Assembly (NCBI RefSeq): GCF_000524195.1
Contig: NW_020170502.1
Coordinates: 131,916 to 195,915, forward strand
DNA from: Echinococcus granulosus
Lineage: Eukaryota > Platyhelminthes > Cestoda > Cyclophyllidea > Taeniidae
Direction of reading: 5' to 3'
DNA: 64,000 bases
Part shown: piece by piece, positions 24,855 to 39,800 of the stretch
Layout of the letters: each line of letters starts with the position of its first letter
Position numbering within the stretch: position 1 is the stretch's first letter
Position numbers and translations under genes: made by a program
The notes under the pieces: generated by a model
What the model was told of the DNA's origin: nothing
The model's input: only the letters and a program-made list of their open reading frames with translations
Databases searched by the model: none

Positions 24855-27800
24855 CTGAAAAGATTATCACGTCAGTTGAACCATATAAATTCTTTTTGGG
24901 TGGAAAACTTCTGCCAATTCTACAAGGCAGAACTTAGAGATCTTCGTATTTAAAAGTGCTGTAGGTCTAGATTTGTCTTTTGACTTACTGGAATGTACTT
25001 AAATGTTGCACTGGTATAGTATATTCGGCCATTTGTGAAGAGAATCGGTTTCTCCTCCACCTCCATATCGTTCACTAGCAGCGTCTCCTAGATGAGAATG
25101 CAATGCAGACAATCCATAAACCAACATATTTATTCTGAAAAAGAGCGCACAAAATTTTTAGTCGGCCCGTTTTTCCGCTATCCTTCTTCTTATCAACATC
25201 CATTACTTCCACAGTGTTATTTCCTAATCTTTGCCTCTAAATCGCGGATAAAGGGTCTTGCTAAACTTGATGAGATCTTTATTATCAGGACCACATTACC
25301 TAGTTTGCTTACGCTAGCCGTAAAGCGAACAATCTCTACCCTTTCTACAGGCTCAGCCAACCTGCACTTTATGATATGTGAATTCCGAAAAGCAGGAAGG
25401 TAGCTAAGAACGTGATGTAGAATGCAGGGCCTATTGTGTAGCAATGACCTGACATATTTAGAACCGCCTATTTAGCTGCACCAGCTCTTCTGACTCCAGA
25501 ATTTGTGTCTACTACCTTCTGTGACATGGACCGGCAGTCATGATCATAGTTCCCCAGCTCCAGGAAATGTTTAGAGCCCTGCTAGACTGCACCACAAAGA
25601 GCAGCCTCACTCATTCCCATTTCCTTATGATCACATACCGTATTGTTAACAGTAATAAGAGTTCCGTTGAGACTGATGAGGTGAGAGATCGGTGAGTCGA
25701 TGAATTTACGGTACTCTCCTTCACTCCACAGCATAACGATATGTGAGGAGATTTCGTCGCATGTTTTAAGCAGCTTCACAGGAAAGAGAAAAATCAAATG
25801 AGTAAGTGTAGTAGCAAAGAAGAAGAGATAAAAGAGAGATGAGTTTGTCTTCGGGTAGACACTCATCACTACTCCCCGTCAATTTTCCCGATTGAGACGC
25901 CAGCAAGGTGTGGATTCACCTAGTCCCAGCTACTGCCTTCGCCATTCATCTCTTTCGCTCAACTGCCTCTTCCATCTCTAAGTTGGCTATATGGTGTTCG
26001 GACTATAATATCAAGAAAGGGCAAGAATTCCTCCCTTTTCACGGTCTGCTCAGTTGATGGACATGCCAATGGGGCCTTTTACCAGTTCCTTCTGGGGGCA
26101 ATAAAATTTAAATAACTCCACTAGGGCTGTTCGCAACCTCAGAAAAACGTGATTATATGAATTTCCAGAAGCAAAATTGTGACGCTACTTTCGTATCATT
26201 GTTGGCAGCATTAAACTAAAGCACTAATCGCTCGCAAGAATGTGCCACGGCCGATGTGTCTGGTCGCGTCTTCAGAGCAACCTTAGAGCTACTCCAAAAC
26301 TACACCACCCATTCTTAGACCCAAACAAAATCTGCATTGCAAACATAGGGAGGAAAACTCCAAACATCTTTGGAGAGGAAGCAAAAAGCAACCTGGGAGC
26401 AGATTGAAAGGGTGGAAGGCAATATCAGTAAATTGACAGTGCTTTACATACCTCTGGTGGTGCAAAGAGAATAAAGAACCTCTTTGGCTGTTGTAAAACC
26501 AGGGATTTGAAGACCTCATCATTGAAACAGCCAAGATGCTGCAACATGTATTGTGGCAGATCCTTCTCCGCTTGAAGACTCGAGTAGATGTCAAAGTGAC
26601 ACTTCTCGCCATCTTCAATCGTACCGGGGACACAAATACAGGTGGGAACTGGAAAGAGAAAAAAGCATCGCAATAAATTCTTCTGTCAATTTCGTCCATT
26701 GGTAGTGAAATAGAAAGCGTTGATAGCAGCTTCATTTTGGTTAAATGCCATTTTATGCCCACATTTATGTTGGACTAAAAACAAAAGAAATTTCCTCGAC
26801 CAAATCTGGTCGTTTTTCCCATTTCACGTGTTAGTGTTGCAAAATAAACTTTTCTTGGTCCAGTTTAATGTGACAAAAATGTACTGAAGCATACAAATCC
26901 CTTTTTTGCAAATAAAAGAAGTAATGCTTTATTTTAATCAGTAAAGCAGCCTTTGTTAGCACATTATTTTCATCACTAAAGGGATTATTTCACCGGAAAA
27001 ATTCATCTTGTAGAAATTCGTTACAATTTCATGACATTAACAAAGTCATTTTCTGTCTAATCCTGTTTAAATTAAATAACGGGCACTTCTCAATAAGTAC
27101 CGGCAAACATGACTGACTTCTTTCCGGTTGTCTTAAATGAGTGCAAATAGTTTTGATTACCACTTTGGCTTTATAAAAATTTGCTCTGGTTCCTTTTTTA
27201 GCTATAAATATTACTTACTGACTGCTTTAATGATTTGTCTGCAAAACTTGGTAAAATATTTAAACTATTTGGCATTTTCCCTAACTGTGAAATAGGCCAG
27301 AAGCTATTTGGGTTCCAGTGGTTTGTACTTGCATCTTCATGGCGTGGTCATCCTCTAATATTTACCCTTCCGGTCTTTATTTTCAGTAAAGTTAAAGCTT
27401 TCTACAATAAGATGTAATTTTATAGGCGTTGGTGATTACATTAGCCAAGCCCCCACCTTTCCGATGGCCTTCACATGCTTTAATCGAGGATTTTATTGAA
27501 TCAACAAATCATAATAGGTTTCAATTAGCTTGTTTTTTAGAAAGTGTTCAAAGACTAGGCCGACCTCAAATTCGCCAATACTGTGTCCTCTAGGTCAGTT
27601 CTGTTTAACTCTGACCAAACTGGTCACCTTTATAGCTTCTGCACGTCCAGGTTGCGGTCACTTTGTGACATTGTTAGAGCTCAAAGCTGATACTACATTG
27701 GCAAACTATTTATGAGTCTCATCCAACACAATTCATTTTATCCTGGCAGATTTCAAGGCGGATGAGGAAAATTTTCATCCCATGTTCTGCACTCTTATCT

Positions 27801-30800
27801 CTCCACGCCACTTATAAACATTCAGCTTACTGATATATCTTTTTGGAGAAAAAATCCGCAGCCTCTTTAATAAAGAGTGGAACACACGATCAAGGATGCA
27901 ACTGGGAGGACCTAGGCCACTGCAATTTGACTTACCGCCTTTCCTGATTTTGCATCTGCTGAAAGGTTGACAGGTGTGTGCACTGCACTGAGGAAGGCAA
28001 CTAAAGCCATCTCCGACGAATCCCGGTTCACAGACGCATGCCGTTTCCTCCTTCTAGGCATTTTTTGTCAGAAAAAAAAGGAAGCTATGGCATCTATTTA
28101 TTGTATATTCAAAACCACAAATTCTTGGTTTATCTAATGGCATGACCATGCAGTTTGGTGTATCTTAACACACTAATTAATCAGCTCTACTGCTTGTCAA
28201 GTAATTCAACGAGATGCACTAGTGACGCCGGAATCAAAGGTCCCTCACCTCTTAAGGGACCTGTCAAAGTTTTAATGGCTGACACAGGGGAGTGGGCAAG
28301 GAAAAGGTCAAGAGTGGTGCTCCAGAAAAAGGGAAACAGGAACTGAATGTCTAACTACACACGTCCACTAGGAATTGATGTCCATGGGTGGTATTATAAA
28401 AAATGATAGTCCGAGCATTTTAATTAAAAAACATTTAAGAACGCAAACACAATCTCATTTTCGTGCCAGTTTGTTTTTTCAATTGATTTTAAGGATTTTT
28501 TATTTTAAAAATGAGGAATCCCATGAGAACATTCATCCAAAGTCATTAACCAAATCTCTAACGTCCTGATGGTATTAAGCAGGTTGGAGTGCCTACTTAC
28601 AACAAAATAAGTAGTGTTAATTTCCCAACTCACTGTTCTGCTTATGAACGAGTGCTTCCTGCGTGTCTTGCACTCGGCGTGTACATGGCAGAGGTTGGCG
28701 CAGTAATCAGTGAGCGGAGTAATCTGCCGACAGACGCGAACACCGTCGCCAAAGTAACCCTTCTTACATTTGCATGAAAACCGTTTGAAAGGTCGGCAAA
28801 TAGCGTTCTCGGCGCAACCACATTCACCTGGTTTGTAATGAACAAAAATACACAGATAGAATCTGACCAAACAGGACCCACAGAGTGAAAATGAAAGACA
28901 GGTGTTTTGTCAATGGTTTCTTTTTTTTTACAAATGGCGAGAGGAACAAAACTTTAGTGTAAAGCTCCGTATAAATGAGCTCCAAAATTATGGTTTAGAA
29001 GCAAGAATTTGGAACAAACGAAGTCATTGACTTCTTCAGACCTAAACAGCTTATTCAGAGATGTTCGGGTGTGCACTTACTACTTGAGACGGTGGACGGC
29101 ATCTCTCCTATTACTGATTCAAATAAAGCAATTCAAACCCCCTACTCACCAGCCAACCACAACGAGAGCGCAGTGCTGCCCGGTTCAAGCAATTCATGCA
29201 GCATGTCACGGTCTTCAGTAGAAGAATTTGAAGTTACAACCTTCTGCATTTGGTGATAGTAGCACAGTGTCATTACTCCTGGCTCTTCAAAAGGCGGTGG
29301 CATCCACCGCTGACGCTGGCGCTGCCGCTGTCGCCGTTGGATGCCTTCCTCATCATCGGATCCCTCAACTAGGTAAGGATCCAGCAGAGTTGGATCCAGA
29401 TACGTCGTCACCTGAGTAACAGATACAGAAGCATGTGTTCCTACTAACAGCAGTAAAGTAGGTGCACTTACCAAATCAGAACTAAATGAGTTTTTTCAAT
29501 AGTTTATGCGATTTGCATCCCAAGATGGTTTCACCAGTCGATTTTAACACTTCAGTCCCCGTCTTTTAAACCCAAGGCAGATGCAGAAGACGTGAGGGCT
29601 GATAGTAAAACCCTTCATTATTTGTATAATAGTAATGACCACGGATCTCTACAGGCCAAAATATTTTCGTTTTTTGCTTTTGAACCACCTAATTGCCGTA
29701 TTTAAACAGTAGTACACACCACACATAAGTTTATGGATGAATGTAGCAGAATCGACAAAATAGAGGCCAATTTTGGCCATACACTACAATTATTTATCTC
29801 CTCTCTTCTATACAGAGCTCTAAATATATTTATGAAGCAATGCTCCCGACACACCTAACTTCCTAGTGGGCTACGCATTTGGTGTGTACTGATGGAATTT
29901 AAGTAGTAGCACACGCACGTACATACCTGTTCATGTTCGATAAAGGTGCCTGGAATACTGGAGCATAGGCTGGATCCAGCAGGAAGATACATGCCCCCAG
30001 AAAAGCCGGGCAAATCCACCAACAGCTGTTTATCCTCACGGCAGCAGACTGAGTAGTATGTGACAGAACGCGAGTCACTGGGCATGGTGATTGACTGTCC
30101 CTCAATTATCTCGCCATAATCGGTGGCGTTGTGAATCGCACGCAGGTAGCTACGTGGTATTCGCATTACCAGCTCGTTAGATGCGTCTGAAATGGTGCGG
30201 GCATACGTGCTACTTAAAAAAATAAGTAGCTCAGTCGACAGGCTCACAATAAATAATTTTTCAGAGGAAATCGACAAGAAGGATGCTCAAGTCACATCGG
30301 AGCTTATTAAAGACGAGAACAGCTTAGAAATGGCAAAAAGTGAAGCTGTTATTCCCCATACCTCCCCAAAACATTCACTGACATGTTCCAGCAACTTCGG
30401 TACCGAATTCTTAAGAGTATGGGAAGCCGTCTTAAGGAAATGAACTTTAAATCATCACTAATTCTAAAATAAGGGTCACTCTAATCTTCCACTGCCTTGA
30501 AGCAATTCAGAACACTCCAGTCCATTGTGGGTAAATGAGCCTTTTCAGCTCAGCGCACCAGTGAACTCTGCCATGCCGATCTAAAGAGAAAGCTGTCTGT
30601 TCCTAAATTACTCTATCCACAGCTAACACAGACGGCAAATCCTCCTGTGGAATAAAACATCGTCACCAAGTACATCAGTCGTACGTCTAAAGTTAAGTAG
30701 TTCTCAAATTTGGTGCATATTATGGGCTGGAAGTCTTCACAAACAGTGACTGCTGCTAACAGACTTTCAGACCATCTCAGTGGAATATTTGCATCGTCCA

Positions 30801-33800
30801 AGTGTTTTACTGTACTCAAAATTCGTCTGCATTCGCAAGCAAGAAGCTTCTTTCGTCGCTTCACGTTACTTTATGCATCCGCTGCTAATATTACCTGTCG
30901 TTGTGATCAACAGCAACTAAACGGTGGCCTACTACTCCTCGTATTCCAGTCGTGTGAACAATTCTCCTCCATTCAACTTTTAGAGTAAAGGAAGATAAAA
31001 CTTTGCACAACAACTCACGCATTTCAGGAGGACAGATGGCGCCATTCACAATTACACAGTAGTCCCCCTTAGGCCAGGAGATAATTGTTTCACTAGATGA
31101 TTTATTATTGCGTTGGCAGAAGTGGAGCATGACTGTCGAACCCGAAGCCGATTCTCCGCCACTTTCAATGTCAAATTCCTCCTCGTGGGTGGAGTATTCG
31201 TGAAGGATACGATGAAAGCCAACAGGACAGGCGAACTTGAAAGGTGTGGATGAGAGCTCGGAATCGTTGGCATTAAGTGCGTGAATGGACTGACCGCGTT
31301 TTCCAATAGGCAGGAGGTAGTCACCAGGAGGCCAGCTTCTACGAGTTTCGAGCCATTCAAGTGGCAAATAGTGACACAAACTATGGATGTGAGGATCCAC
31401 TGAAGAAAACAACAGAATAACGTATTTTTCGGCCTGCAAAAGAAATAAATTTTTAATTGAAAATGAATTTTTCATTTGGATTGCTCTCATTGAAATGGCA
31501 TTAAAGCTGCTTATTTAATTCAGTAGTGCGCGAAAGTTGAAGACAAATGACAATCGGTTGGATTTCAACAACCTACGTGTGTATTCTCAATGGGCAAACA
31601 GGCAAGCTCAGGTTCGTCAAAAGCTCCCATGAGGAAGAAGTCGCCAATGAAGGGCAATTTCACTGGGAAGGTAGGAGCGCTGCTTGCCATGTGACAGCAC
31701 AGCTCAGCCAGCTGGCGTGTGAAACGGTGCAGTCCTGTCAAAAAAAAAAATACAGGAGAGAACACTTCTAAAGAACAGTACCAAAGGCGTATAGGAAACA
31801 CTTTCCATTATCAAGGTTTATTGTCCTTTATGGCGCGTCTATCACTGATCTGCGATTTTGGCAGTTTTGCTACATCTTATTCCCTTGAACCCAGCGCATT
31901 CGTTACTGGCATCACACGGCTTAATAAACTCTTCCTTCGACAGAAGTCATTTGATGTAATGACTACTGTTTACGTACAACTGAAATAAATAAGCAGATAC
32001 CTTGTGGGCAGGTTCTTTTGTGTAAATCCATGAGAACACAGTAGTTGCCAGGTGGCCAATCGGGGAAAGACGTGAGATTGTACGCTTCGGGCACATCACT
32101 GGCATTGCGTTCACACGTATGTAACGTCGGCATTGATGTCTCATTGCCTAGACCGAAGACCTCATCGGTAGCTGACGGTTTTTGCGTGAAGTACTCAGCA
32201 AATGACATCGGACGGAAGAAAGTATTGGCGATCACGTCCGATCGAATGTTGTAGCGAATGGCCAAATTGAATCCTGGGGGACAGGCGAGCCTGCCATCCT
32301 CGCGTATTGTCGTGAGAAGTGAATACGAACCCGCTGGCCAGGCTGTTCCGTTATTCTGTTCCACTAATGTGAAAGTTAGGTATTACTTAAAAGGTTAAAG
32401 TAAAAAGTATTTTATCAATAAAATCAGACGCTTACCCTCTGGTGTAGGTTTAGATTCAGGAACGGCTGAAAGAGACCGTGGAGATATGATTTGAGAAGTA
32501 TTGCTCGTCTTTAATGGACGAAAGACCCAAAACCAACGCTACTTTGACTCACTTGATTCGTAGTAGCAAAGGTTTATCTTCACGTTGCAATGATCAGTAG
32601 ACATGGAGAGGGTTGGTGTGAAGCCCTCAATGTGATACGTCTTGTCCACAACCTCCATTTGGAAGGCGTAGGAGTGGACAGTGCCTACAAGAAACTCGGG
32701 TGCATCCATGCATATATACTCCTCGGTTGCACGCAGTCCAGCTATCTCCTGACACGTCTCTCCAGCTCTGTGGGGAAAAAATGATTTTATCGATGAAATA
32801 TGTTGTCTTCTCGCTGCGATACAGGTTCATCATGTTGTTGTCCTCCCTTTCTCACCGATGAATACTCGCGGTTAGAAATACTGAATTAACACGATAAAAC
32901 AATGCTTACTACATGACGGGACCCCTGTGGCATTGCAAACTTTATTACTGATCTTCCAGCCTTCATGCCTTTTAGACACCTTTAGGGGTAATTTAGGCGG
33001 TTTAATAACTTTACATCATTAAGCACTTATAAATTTTAATAACTCTGGCTCATATTCGCTGATCATCAACCTACCTGTATAGATAGAACGGTCCGGTGTC
33101 ATTCGGGAACCCCGTGATAGGAATTAATGCTGAAGGTGAATCTGCACGACAGCAGAACATGTAGGTGACACGATCGAAGGACAAACCGGTGTCGGCTTTC
33201 TCTACCTTATCACGAAATATGCGTGGCGCATTGTGTGTCGATACCTCAGCACCCATCGGTAGGTCAGAGATGTCTATAGTTGCAGGATCCACGCCTTCTT
33301 CGGTTTCGTTGGGTTTGAGGAGACCTTCAAAGACGGAGAGGCTTCCAGCAGTGAATCCTGAAGAGGAGACAAAGTAAAATAGGAGAGTTTTTTGAAAAGG
33401 ACGGCAATTCAATTGCTTAGACCCTTCAATTGGCCAACATTGGATAGCCGTACTGATCAATAACGCCTGACGCCAAGGACTGATTGCGAAAGGCCCCAAG
33501 AGTAATACTTACTGTAAGAGAGATAACGCAATCGCAAATGTACAGACTCCTCAACCTTCAGGTGATTCGCGAAGTCTACTCATATTTATGGTCCTCCCAG
33601 TGCTTCAGTGTGGATCTCTCAGGCCTGCTTCCAGCCTGATATAACTTACTAGATCGTCGTGGGGCACTCAAGACGCTACAAGAAGAGTCTTACCGGCTGG
33701 ACATCGTCTGCCGACGAGAAGGACGCAGTAGTGTCCCGGTGGCAGAGAAGTGGTGTGTTTCTTATTCCATTGAGATGGTGAGGTTTCAATTTCTCGGTGA

Positions 33801-36800
33801 CAGTAGCTCAATTTTACTGCGCGGGAATGTGCGATGAAGTCACCTGCCAGATGAATGGGCTGAAGAAGTGAAAAGACAACACCTCCAGTGATCAATTCTG
33901 CTTGAAATGCTGATTACTTCTGGGGTGTGGTGAATGGATCCGTCTTAACGGATACAGTGACAAAACCCACGTACCTGTGAATAGTGGAAACCATTACGAC
34001 CTTGAAGGTGGATGAAGGTGGTTGAGGTGAAGTCCGGTGGACATCCGGTTACTGGCTGCGGAATGGCATAGTTATCAATTGGCCAGGCTAACAGGGTGCA
34101 AAATAGAAGCCGTTCATTATTCCACTTACTAATGTGCTACTAGACCTGAAAAGTGCAAACGTCACATATGTGTGACGCAAATAGTGAGCCTGTTATATGC
34201 ATAAATTTCACCACTTGAGTCGTTTTATTGTCCACAAAAGTGCAACTTACAAACACCAGTGTTCGGTTCTGCCGGTCTGTTCGTCTGATATTCACAGAAA
34301 ATGGCATGCAGTAAGCCATCCTGCAACCACATTCCCGTTCTCCTTCCAAACGCTTCCTTACTGTCATTCATGCCTGCAGTGACATTCAAAAGGTGATGGA
34401 TCGAGGGCCTTGCAATCAGCGTCTTGTAGCGTTTAGGTCGCCACATTTTGACAAATCGTCGAATGAGTGAGTACTGCTGAAATTCAGGACATCCCTCGTC
34501 TGTTTCGGGTTGTTTCAAGTCCCGATGCAGTTCTGTAGGCGCAGCTAAATCCTTAACCTTTTCCTCATCACCTGCACTTTTACGACCGAGGGTGACAATA
34601 GCACGCACGTGCTCTGGCCAAGTTGAAACACGCTGGAATGTTGTCGGCGTGTTCTGGAGGTGGGAAGGTTGTTTGACACAGCAGACGATGTATTGCTGGT
34701 AGGGGAATGCGGACACCACCTCGAAATCTACGGTGTAAGAAAAATGGGTGAATGGATGGATGGATACGTGGTGGACGGTCCAACATGTGAATGAGACACA
34801 GCCGTACACCCTCCCCTACTGATTCAGGCAGGTAATATTCATCCATTCAACTCACCTTCATTAGGACATGTTGCAAATACTACGAGACAGTAGTTTAAGT
34901 AGCCGTGCTCCGTTCTTGTAGGCACTTCAGTTCCGCGCACCTCGTTATAGCAAAGTTCCATCGCGTCGTTGGATGAGAAATCTTGCATCGGTGTTGGGAT
35001 CAGCCACAGCCTTCGATGGCGCATCATGAAGTTGCGAGCTCGAGAAACTGGAAAAAAGTTTGGGAATAAGCTGCTCTTTCTGCTGTCTTGATTTGAACAA
35101 TCGGTGCGAAATCTCGGATTTTAGGTTAAATCATCGAAGCTCAAGAATGTGCGGCTTTCAGTTGACAGAAGTCGACAAAATCCAGTAGATCCATGTCGTT
35201 TAGGCTTACCCGAGTTGAGGGCCCAGTTGTCACTACAGGTGAGAACGATTTCTGTTTTACCACGAAGATTACTGGGAAAAACGCGACGAGGCCAGACCAC
35301 AATTGACTCCGGTTGTTCTATAAGTAAAAAGGATTGACGACGCCAAAATAGGAAGAGAAGAAGTTGCAGGACTACTCACAAATATAGTGAGTAGTATTGA
35401 GTCATGTAAGTGAATTTTGCAATCTGTTTTGCCTGAAAAGTGAGTTGGTTTTGGAAGTTAAAAGGAAAGTTAGCACTTTAAAGGGAGGACGGCTGGGAGA
35501 TAATTACACCACCAGAACTATGGAGGAGCGACTTCCGGTCGTCCGCCAAGTACTGTAGTCTGTAAATTGACCAGAAAGCCCAATTTTTCCGCCATCAGAT
35601 GAGCCGTGGACACTGGCTCAAGGATGTGGGAGTTGGCAGCTAATTTTGCGCAGTGACGGTACTGCAGTCAATGAAGCTCCTTTTTTCTGCCTCATCAAGA
35701 CAGTGGATGACGAGGACCGATGGTCGCGCCTCCACTCGCATCGCATCTCATCGAATTGAGGCAATTTTAGATAGAATGCGGCTAGCCTATCGTGACACTC
35801 CAGTTGTCACCACTACTTAGAGGGTCATCGGGTATAAGGACAGCTCGCGTCTCATTTACGTGCCGCGGCCGAGGCTGACACCGAACAGGAGCAGCAGCAG
35901 CAGCAATCAAGAACTCAACAAATGGAGGCGCAGTAGTGGTGTTAAAATGACCGCACCGGGGCAATGGATGCAGAGTACTTTGGCCACCTAACTATATCCA
36001 CAATTACAAAGAGGAGAATCCCTCTTGTGACTCACTTGACCCTTCACCCAGCCCCCCTCACCTGGACTAAAGTACCAATCTTTTCATAGATCACCTTTGC
36101 AGTACGTAGTCCAACCGCCCCCATGCAGAATTCTGAACCAAGTTTCCACGACCCAAGGTGGCTTACAAATCTATAAGCTGTCAGTCGAATCATCTAGCAT
36201 TGTGGATTCGCGATGGACGCCTAACCACGATATTATTTGATCATAAGACAAGCCTGTGAAAGGAGGTGCAGGCGCCGTCTTTGCAGATGACAAAACGTAA
36301 ACAGTAAACAATCTTTCATTAACTGAGGCCGTCAATTATTTGGGGCATTTAAACTAACCTGTGATAGGCGTATACTCACAGAATCCCTTGGTCTGATCCA
36401 CTGTGAACCCGACAAAGCTCTGGCAGGATGCCTGTAGTGCAGGCAATGCAAACGATGCCGTTATGTTGAGCGGCAGTTCAATGGCACCCAGCGACTCCTC
36501 TGACTGACAGCAGAGCTCCTTTTCGTCGTTTAAGGCCGGCGAGGGCAGAAACATCGTTTGGAGGAGAAAGGAGCGAACTAGTCCTTCGAAAACGCTGGTC
36601 TGCAGTTCAGGAAGACCTACAGAGTGCAAGGAAACAGGCGAATGTGTATGTTGAACTGCTTACTCGCTGGCAGTAGGCCTTGTGAGGGTAAAGGACTCTC
36701 AAACTACAAAATTCTTCTGCGCAGAACTCACCAAAGCTATCAATTTCCGAAGAATTTGGTACAATCAGATAGGATTTACCAAGGCATGACACGTGTCACA

Positions 36801-39800
36801 TATATGTGACGCCAGCACCTGACCGTCTTAAATGTCTCGATTTTAAGTTACATTGGTACCTCGCTCCATTTTTTGACACCGCTGATGCTGTGAACAATCT
36901 ATACAGGCTTAAAAGGACTACGTTCAGGAAAAATATGCGCCTGTAGATTGAAATGACTACAAGTTGAAAATCGACCACTTAATTACCGGGTGGACAGACT
37001 TTCGCAGTTCTGTAGAAACAATAGGATCCAGTAGGGAAGACGATGTTAGTGACATTGACAGCACAGGTGGTCCCAGCATCGTGCAAGGTATGAACGGTTG
37101 GAACGGGACGTTCACCTACCCCTCGACAGAAGCCTTGTGGAGCAAGAATCCCAATTTCGTCTACAGCAGAGAAAAAGGAGGAACTGTAGACTTGACACAA
37201 AAAGAATGGAGTCTGATCCCTCAGCGTTCGATTTAAAAATGTATTTTGACAATGCTTGGCGTTTGCCCTAGGAAACAGGAACAGATAAGGTAAATCGCAA
37301 TGTCACACATATGTGACGCTTATGGGGAACACGCTAGGCTTAAATTGCCACACTTCCAAGCAAAGAGACGAATTAAGAAGTAAGCGGCTAACTAGAGGCG
37401 CTTAATTTGAGGCACACTAAGGTGTTCTATCCATGATGATGGAGCGTTCCATCAGTTGGGACATCTGCTCTCCTTTGTAGAGCACTGACCTGTTCCCATT
37501 CAGTGAATGAAATGCGTGGATGGGGACTGCTCGATGAGGAGAAGTGACATACCTCGGGGTTGAGAATACTTGCAGAGGGCTAAGACTCCTCGCACCCCGC
37601 TCATGGATTCTACAAAGTCGACTGGATTGTTCTGACCAATCAACTCCAGCGTCAAGTAGGACTCAGACTGCATTGTTGGTCTCTAAAGGGTTGCACACCG
37701 AAAAAAAAACAAAAAGAAACAGACTTGAAAGGTTAGGGTTAGCAAGTTGTAATCTGGAGGTATCTATGCAATGACGGCCTGCTCAATCATTACATTTTCT
37801 TCTCTGCCACCTTGGGATTGACTTCAGTGAGAGGGTCGGAAACGAATCGTCGTCCAGGGAGGACACTTTAATTTTGGAGCCTTTTGCATGGGAGTAGCCT
37901 TTTATCTCTACATCTTATATCAATCGTTCAATTTAATGCGGGATTTTTTTGGTTAACACCAGAAAAGGATGCGTATGTGATGATGCCAATCAGGACACAG
38001 ATTTTGGGGTCAGTCCAGTCTAGACATCGACCCCGAAACCATCAACTAAAAGGCTTACTCCTTAACGAAGGCGCATGATACAAACCGTCAGGTAGCTACT
38101 CTTGTAAAGAAAACTTCAAGCACAGTACGAGAATGTCATGTTGACACCACTGTACCTGACCAAAACTTTCAAAAGATGACTACCCTGGCAACACCGACCG
38201 TGGAATTCGTGATTCCTGCGAAAATCGGATCAGGCTGTGCAACACCTTCATCCCAAATATCCAATCGACGCAGTAAACGAATTATTCTGTAGATAAGGTG
38301 GTTGAAAAAATTAATTCAGCCTCCCTTACAGCCAATGTCTAGGCTTCTGAGGTCAACTCCCAACAGTCCCTGTTTGTCATGAACGCCCATACCGAAAGAA
38401 ATTAAAACTGCCTAATAGACTTACAAAATCCGCAGTTAGTTTAGTTCCTCGATCAGAGTAATCTGGGCAGCTTCCGCTAAGGATTAAAATGGCAAAAGTT
38501 GGCACGGATCGGAGGTAGTAGGGGAGAGGGAAGGTCGGAGTGGGACCGCTGGAGCTATCTGTCCTATCTGTTGCTGATGAAATCGGTGATCCATTGCTGG
38601 CTAAAGTGGCACCCCGACGACAGCAGAAGTATATAGTTACCGATTCGAAGTCGTGGGCTGATGCATTACCGCCGGCCCAACGCAATTCAGTCTTATCGTA
38701 ACCTAGGGGGTTACAAATAGTTGGCGATTTATTCCAATACTGGACGATAGAATTATTCCATCAGTGAAACTAATGTTTAAGTGAGTCAACTTGGCTCCGC
38801 CCCAGTTCCTAACTCGAATTGTCAAAGAGCAGAGGACCATGACACGGAAATACTGGCTAATTTCTGCTGACCTTGTTGTGGATACTAGCATGTGATGTTG
38901 GCCGATCAAAAAGGGCTCATCGAGAAATCTAATTGCGAAATTAACCATGTGGTCTCCCACAAGTAAACATATATGTGACACCCGTAGCGTACATTTTGAT
39001 TGGTTTCGTATTTACACATTTATGTAGAAAATAAACAAGACACCCTTACGTGGAAATAAAAGGCTCATAAAACGATTCAAGCCACCGAGTGGATAGCAGT
39101 ATCTCTTCAATTAGACCTAATCTTCTTCGAGTATTTTCTACTCCCTGTAAAGTGTTCCATTCACCGTTTAAATCATAAATTAAACATTTTGACATTTACT
39201 AGAAGTCATGAAATAACTTAATTTACCTGAAGGACAGTAATATCTCTTCAATGGAGTTCCATAACTGTCTTCCCCCTCCTGCTCCTCCTCATCATCCGCC
39301 GTTCCATCTAGCTCCTCTTCATTATTCCCCTCACCACGACTCACCAACTCACGAGGGGTGTGGGAGATGAAGCACTGATTTCCATCGGGCAAAAGCTTGT
39401 CAATGGCGTCATGACGGTAAATGCCGTCGGGTTTGCAGAGGATGAAAGCCGCACGAAGGTAGTAGAACATGTGATGGGCTTTGGTATTGGGTGCCGGAGA
39501 GAAGTGAGGTGGACAGGTCTTGCCCTCCACCAGAATGCTTGGAATTAGTGCTGGGAGGGAGGGGGAGGAGAGGAGAAGGGGAAATGCAGTCTCTTATGCT
39601 TATTGTAGGGTCAAGGTCAATCAGTCACGCGAGATGGGAACCACTCCGACTCCACTAGCGAGTCAGACAGCTATCATCCACGCACACGTCGTATCCTCGT
39701 CGAAGTGAAATGAGGCAAAAATACCAAGACACGCAACTCACTTTTGTTGGGCTGGGTTGATGGTGGTGGCGGTGGTTCCTCATACTCATAGTACGCGCAC

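Noticed and set aside
38703..38981. Minus-strand frame upstream of ApeC exon 7
   Set aside because: It is a fortuitous open stretch in the intron; the true exon begins at 38702 after CCCCCTAG, which restores the ApeC frame.
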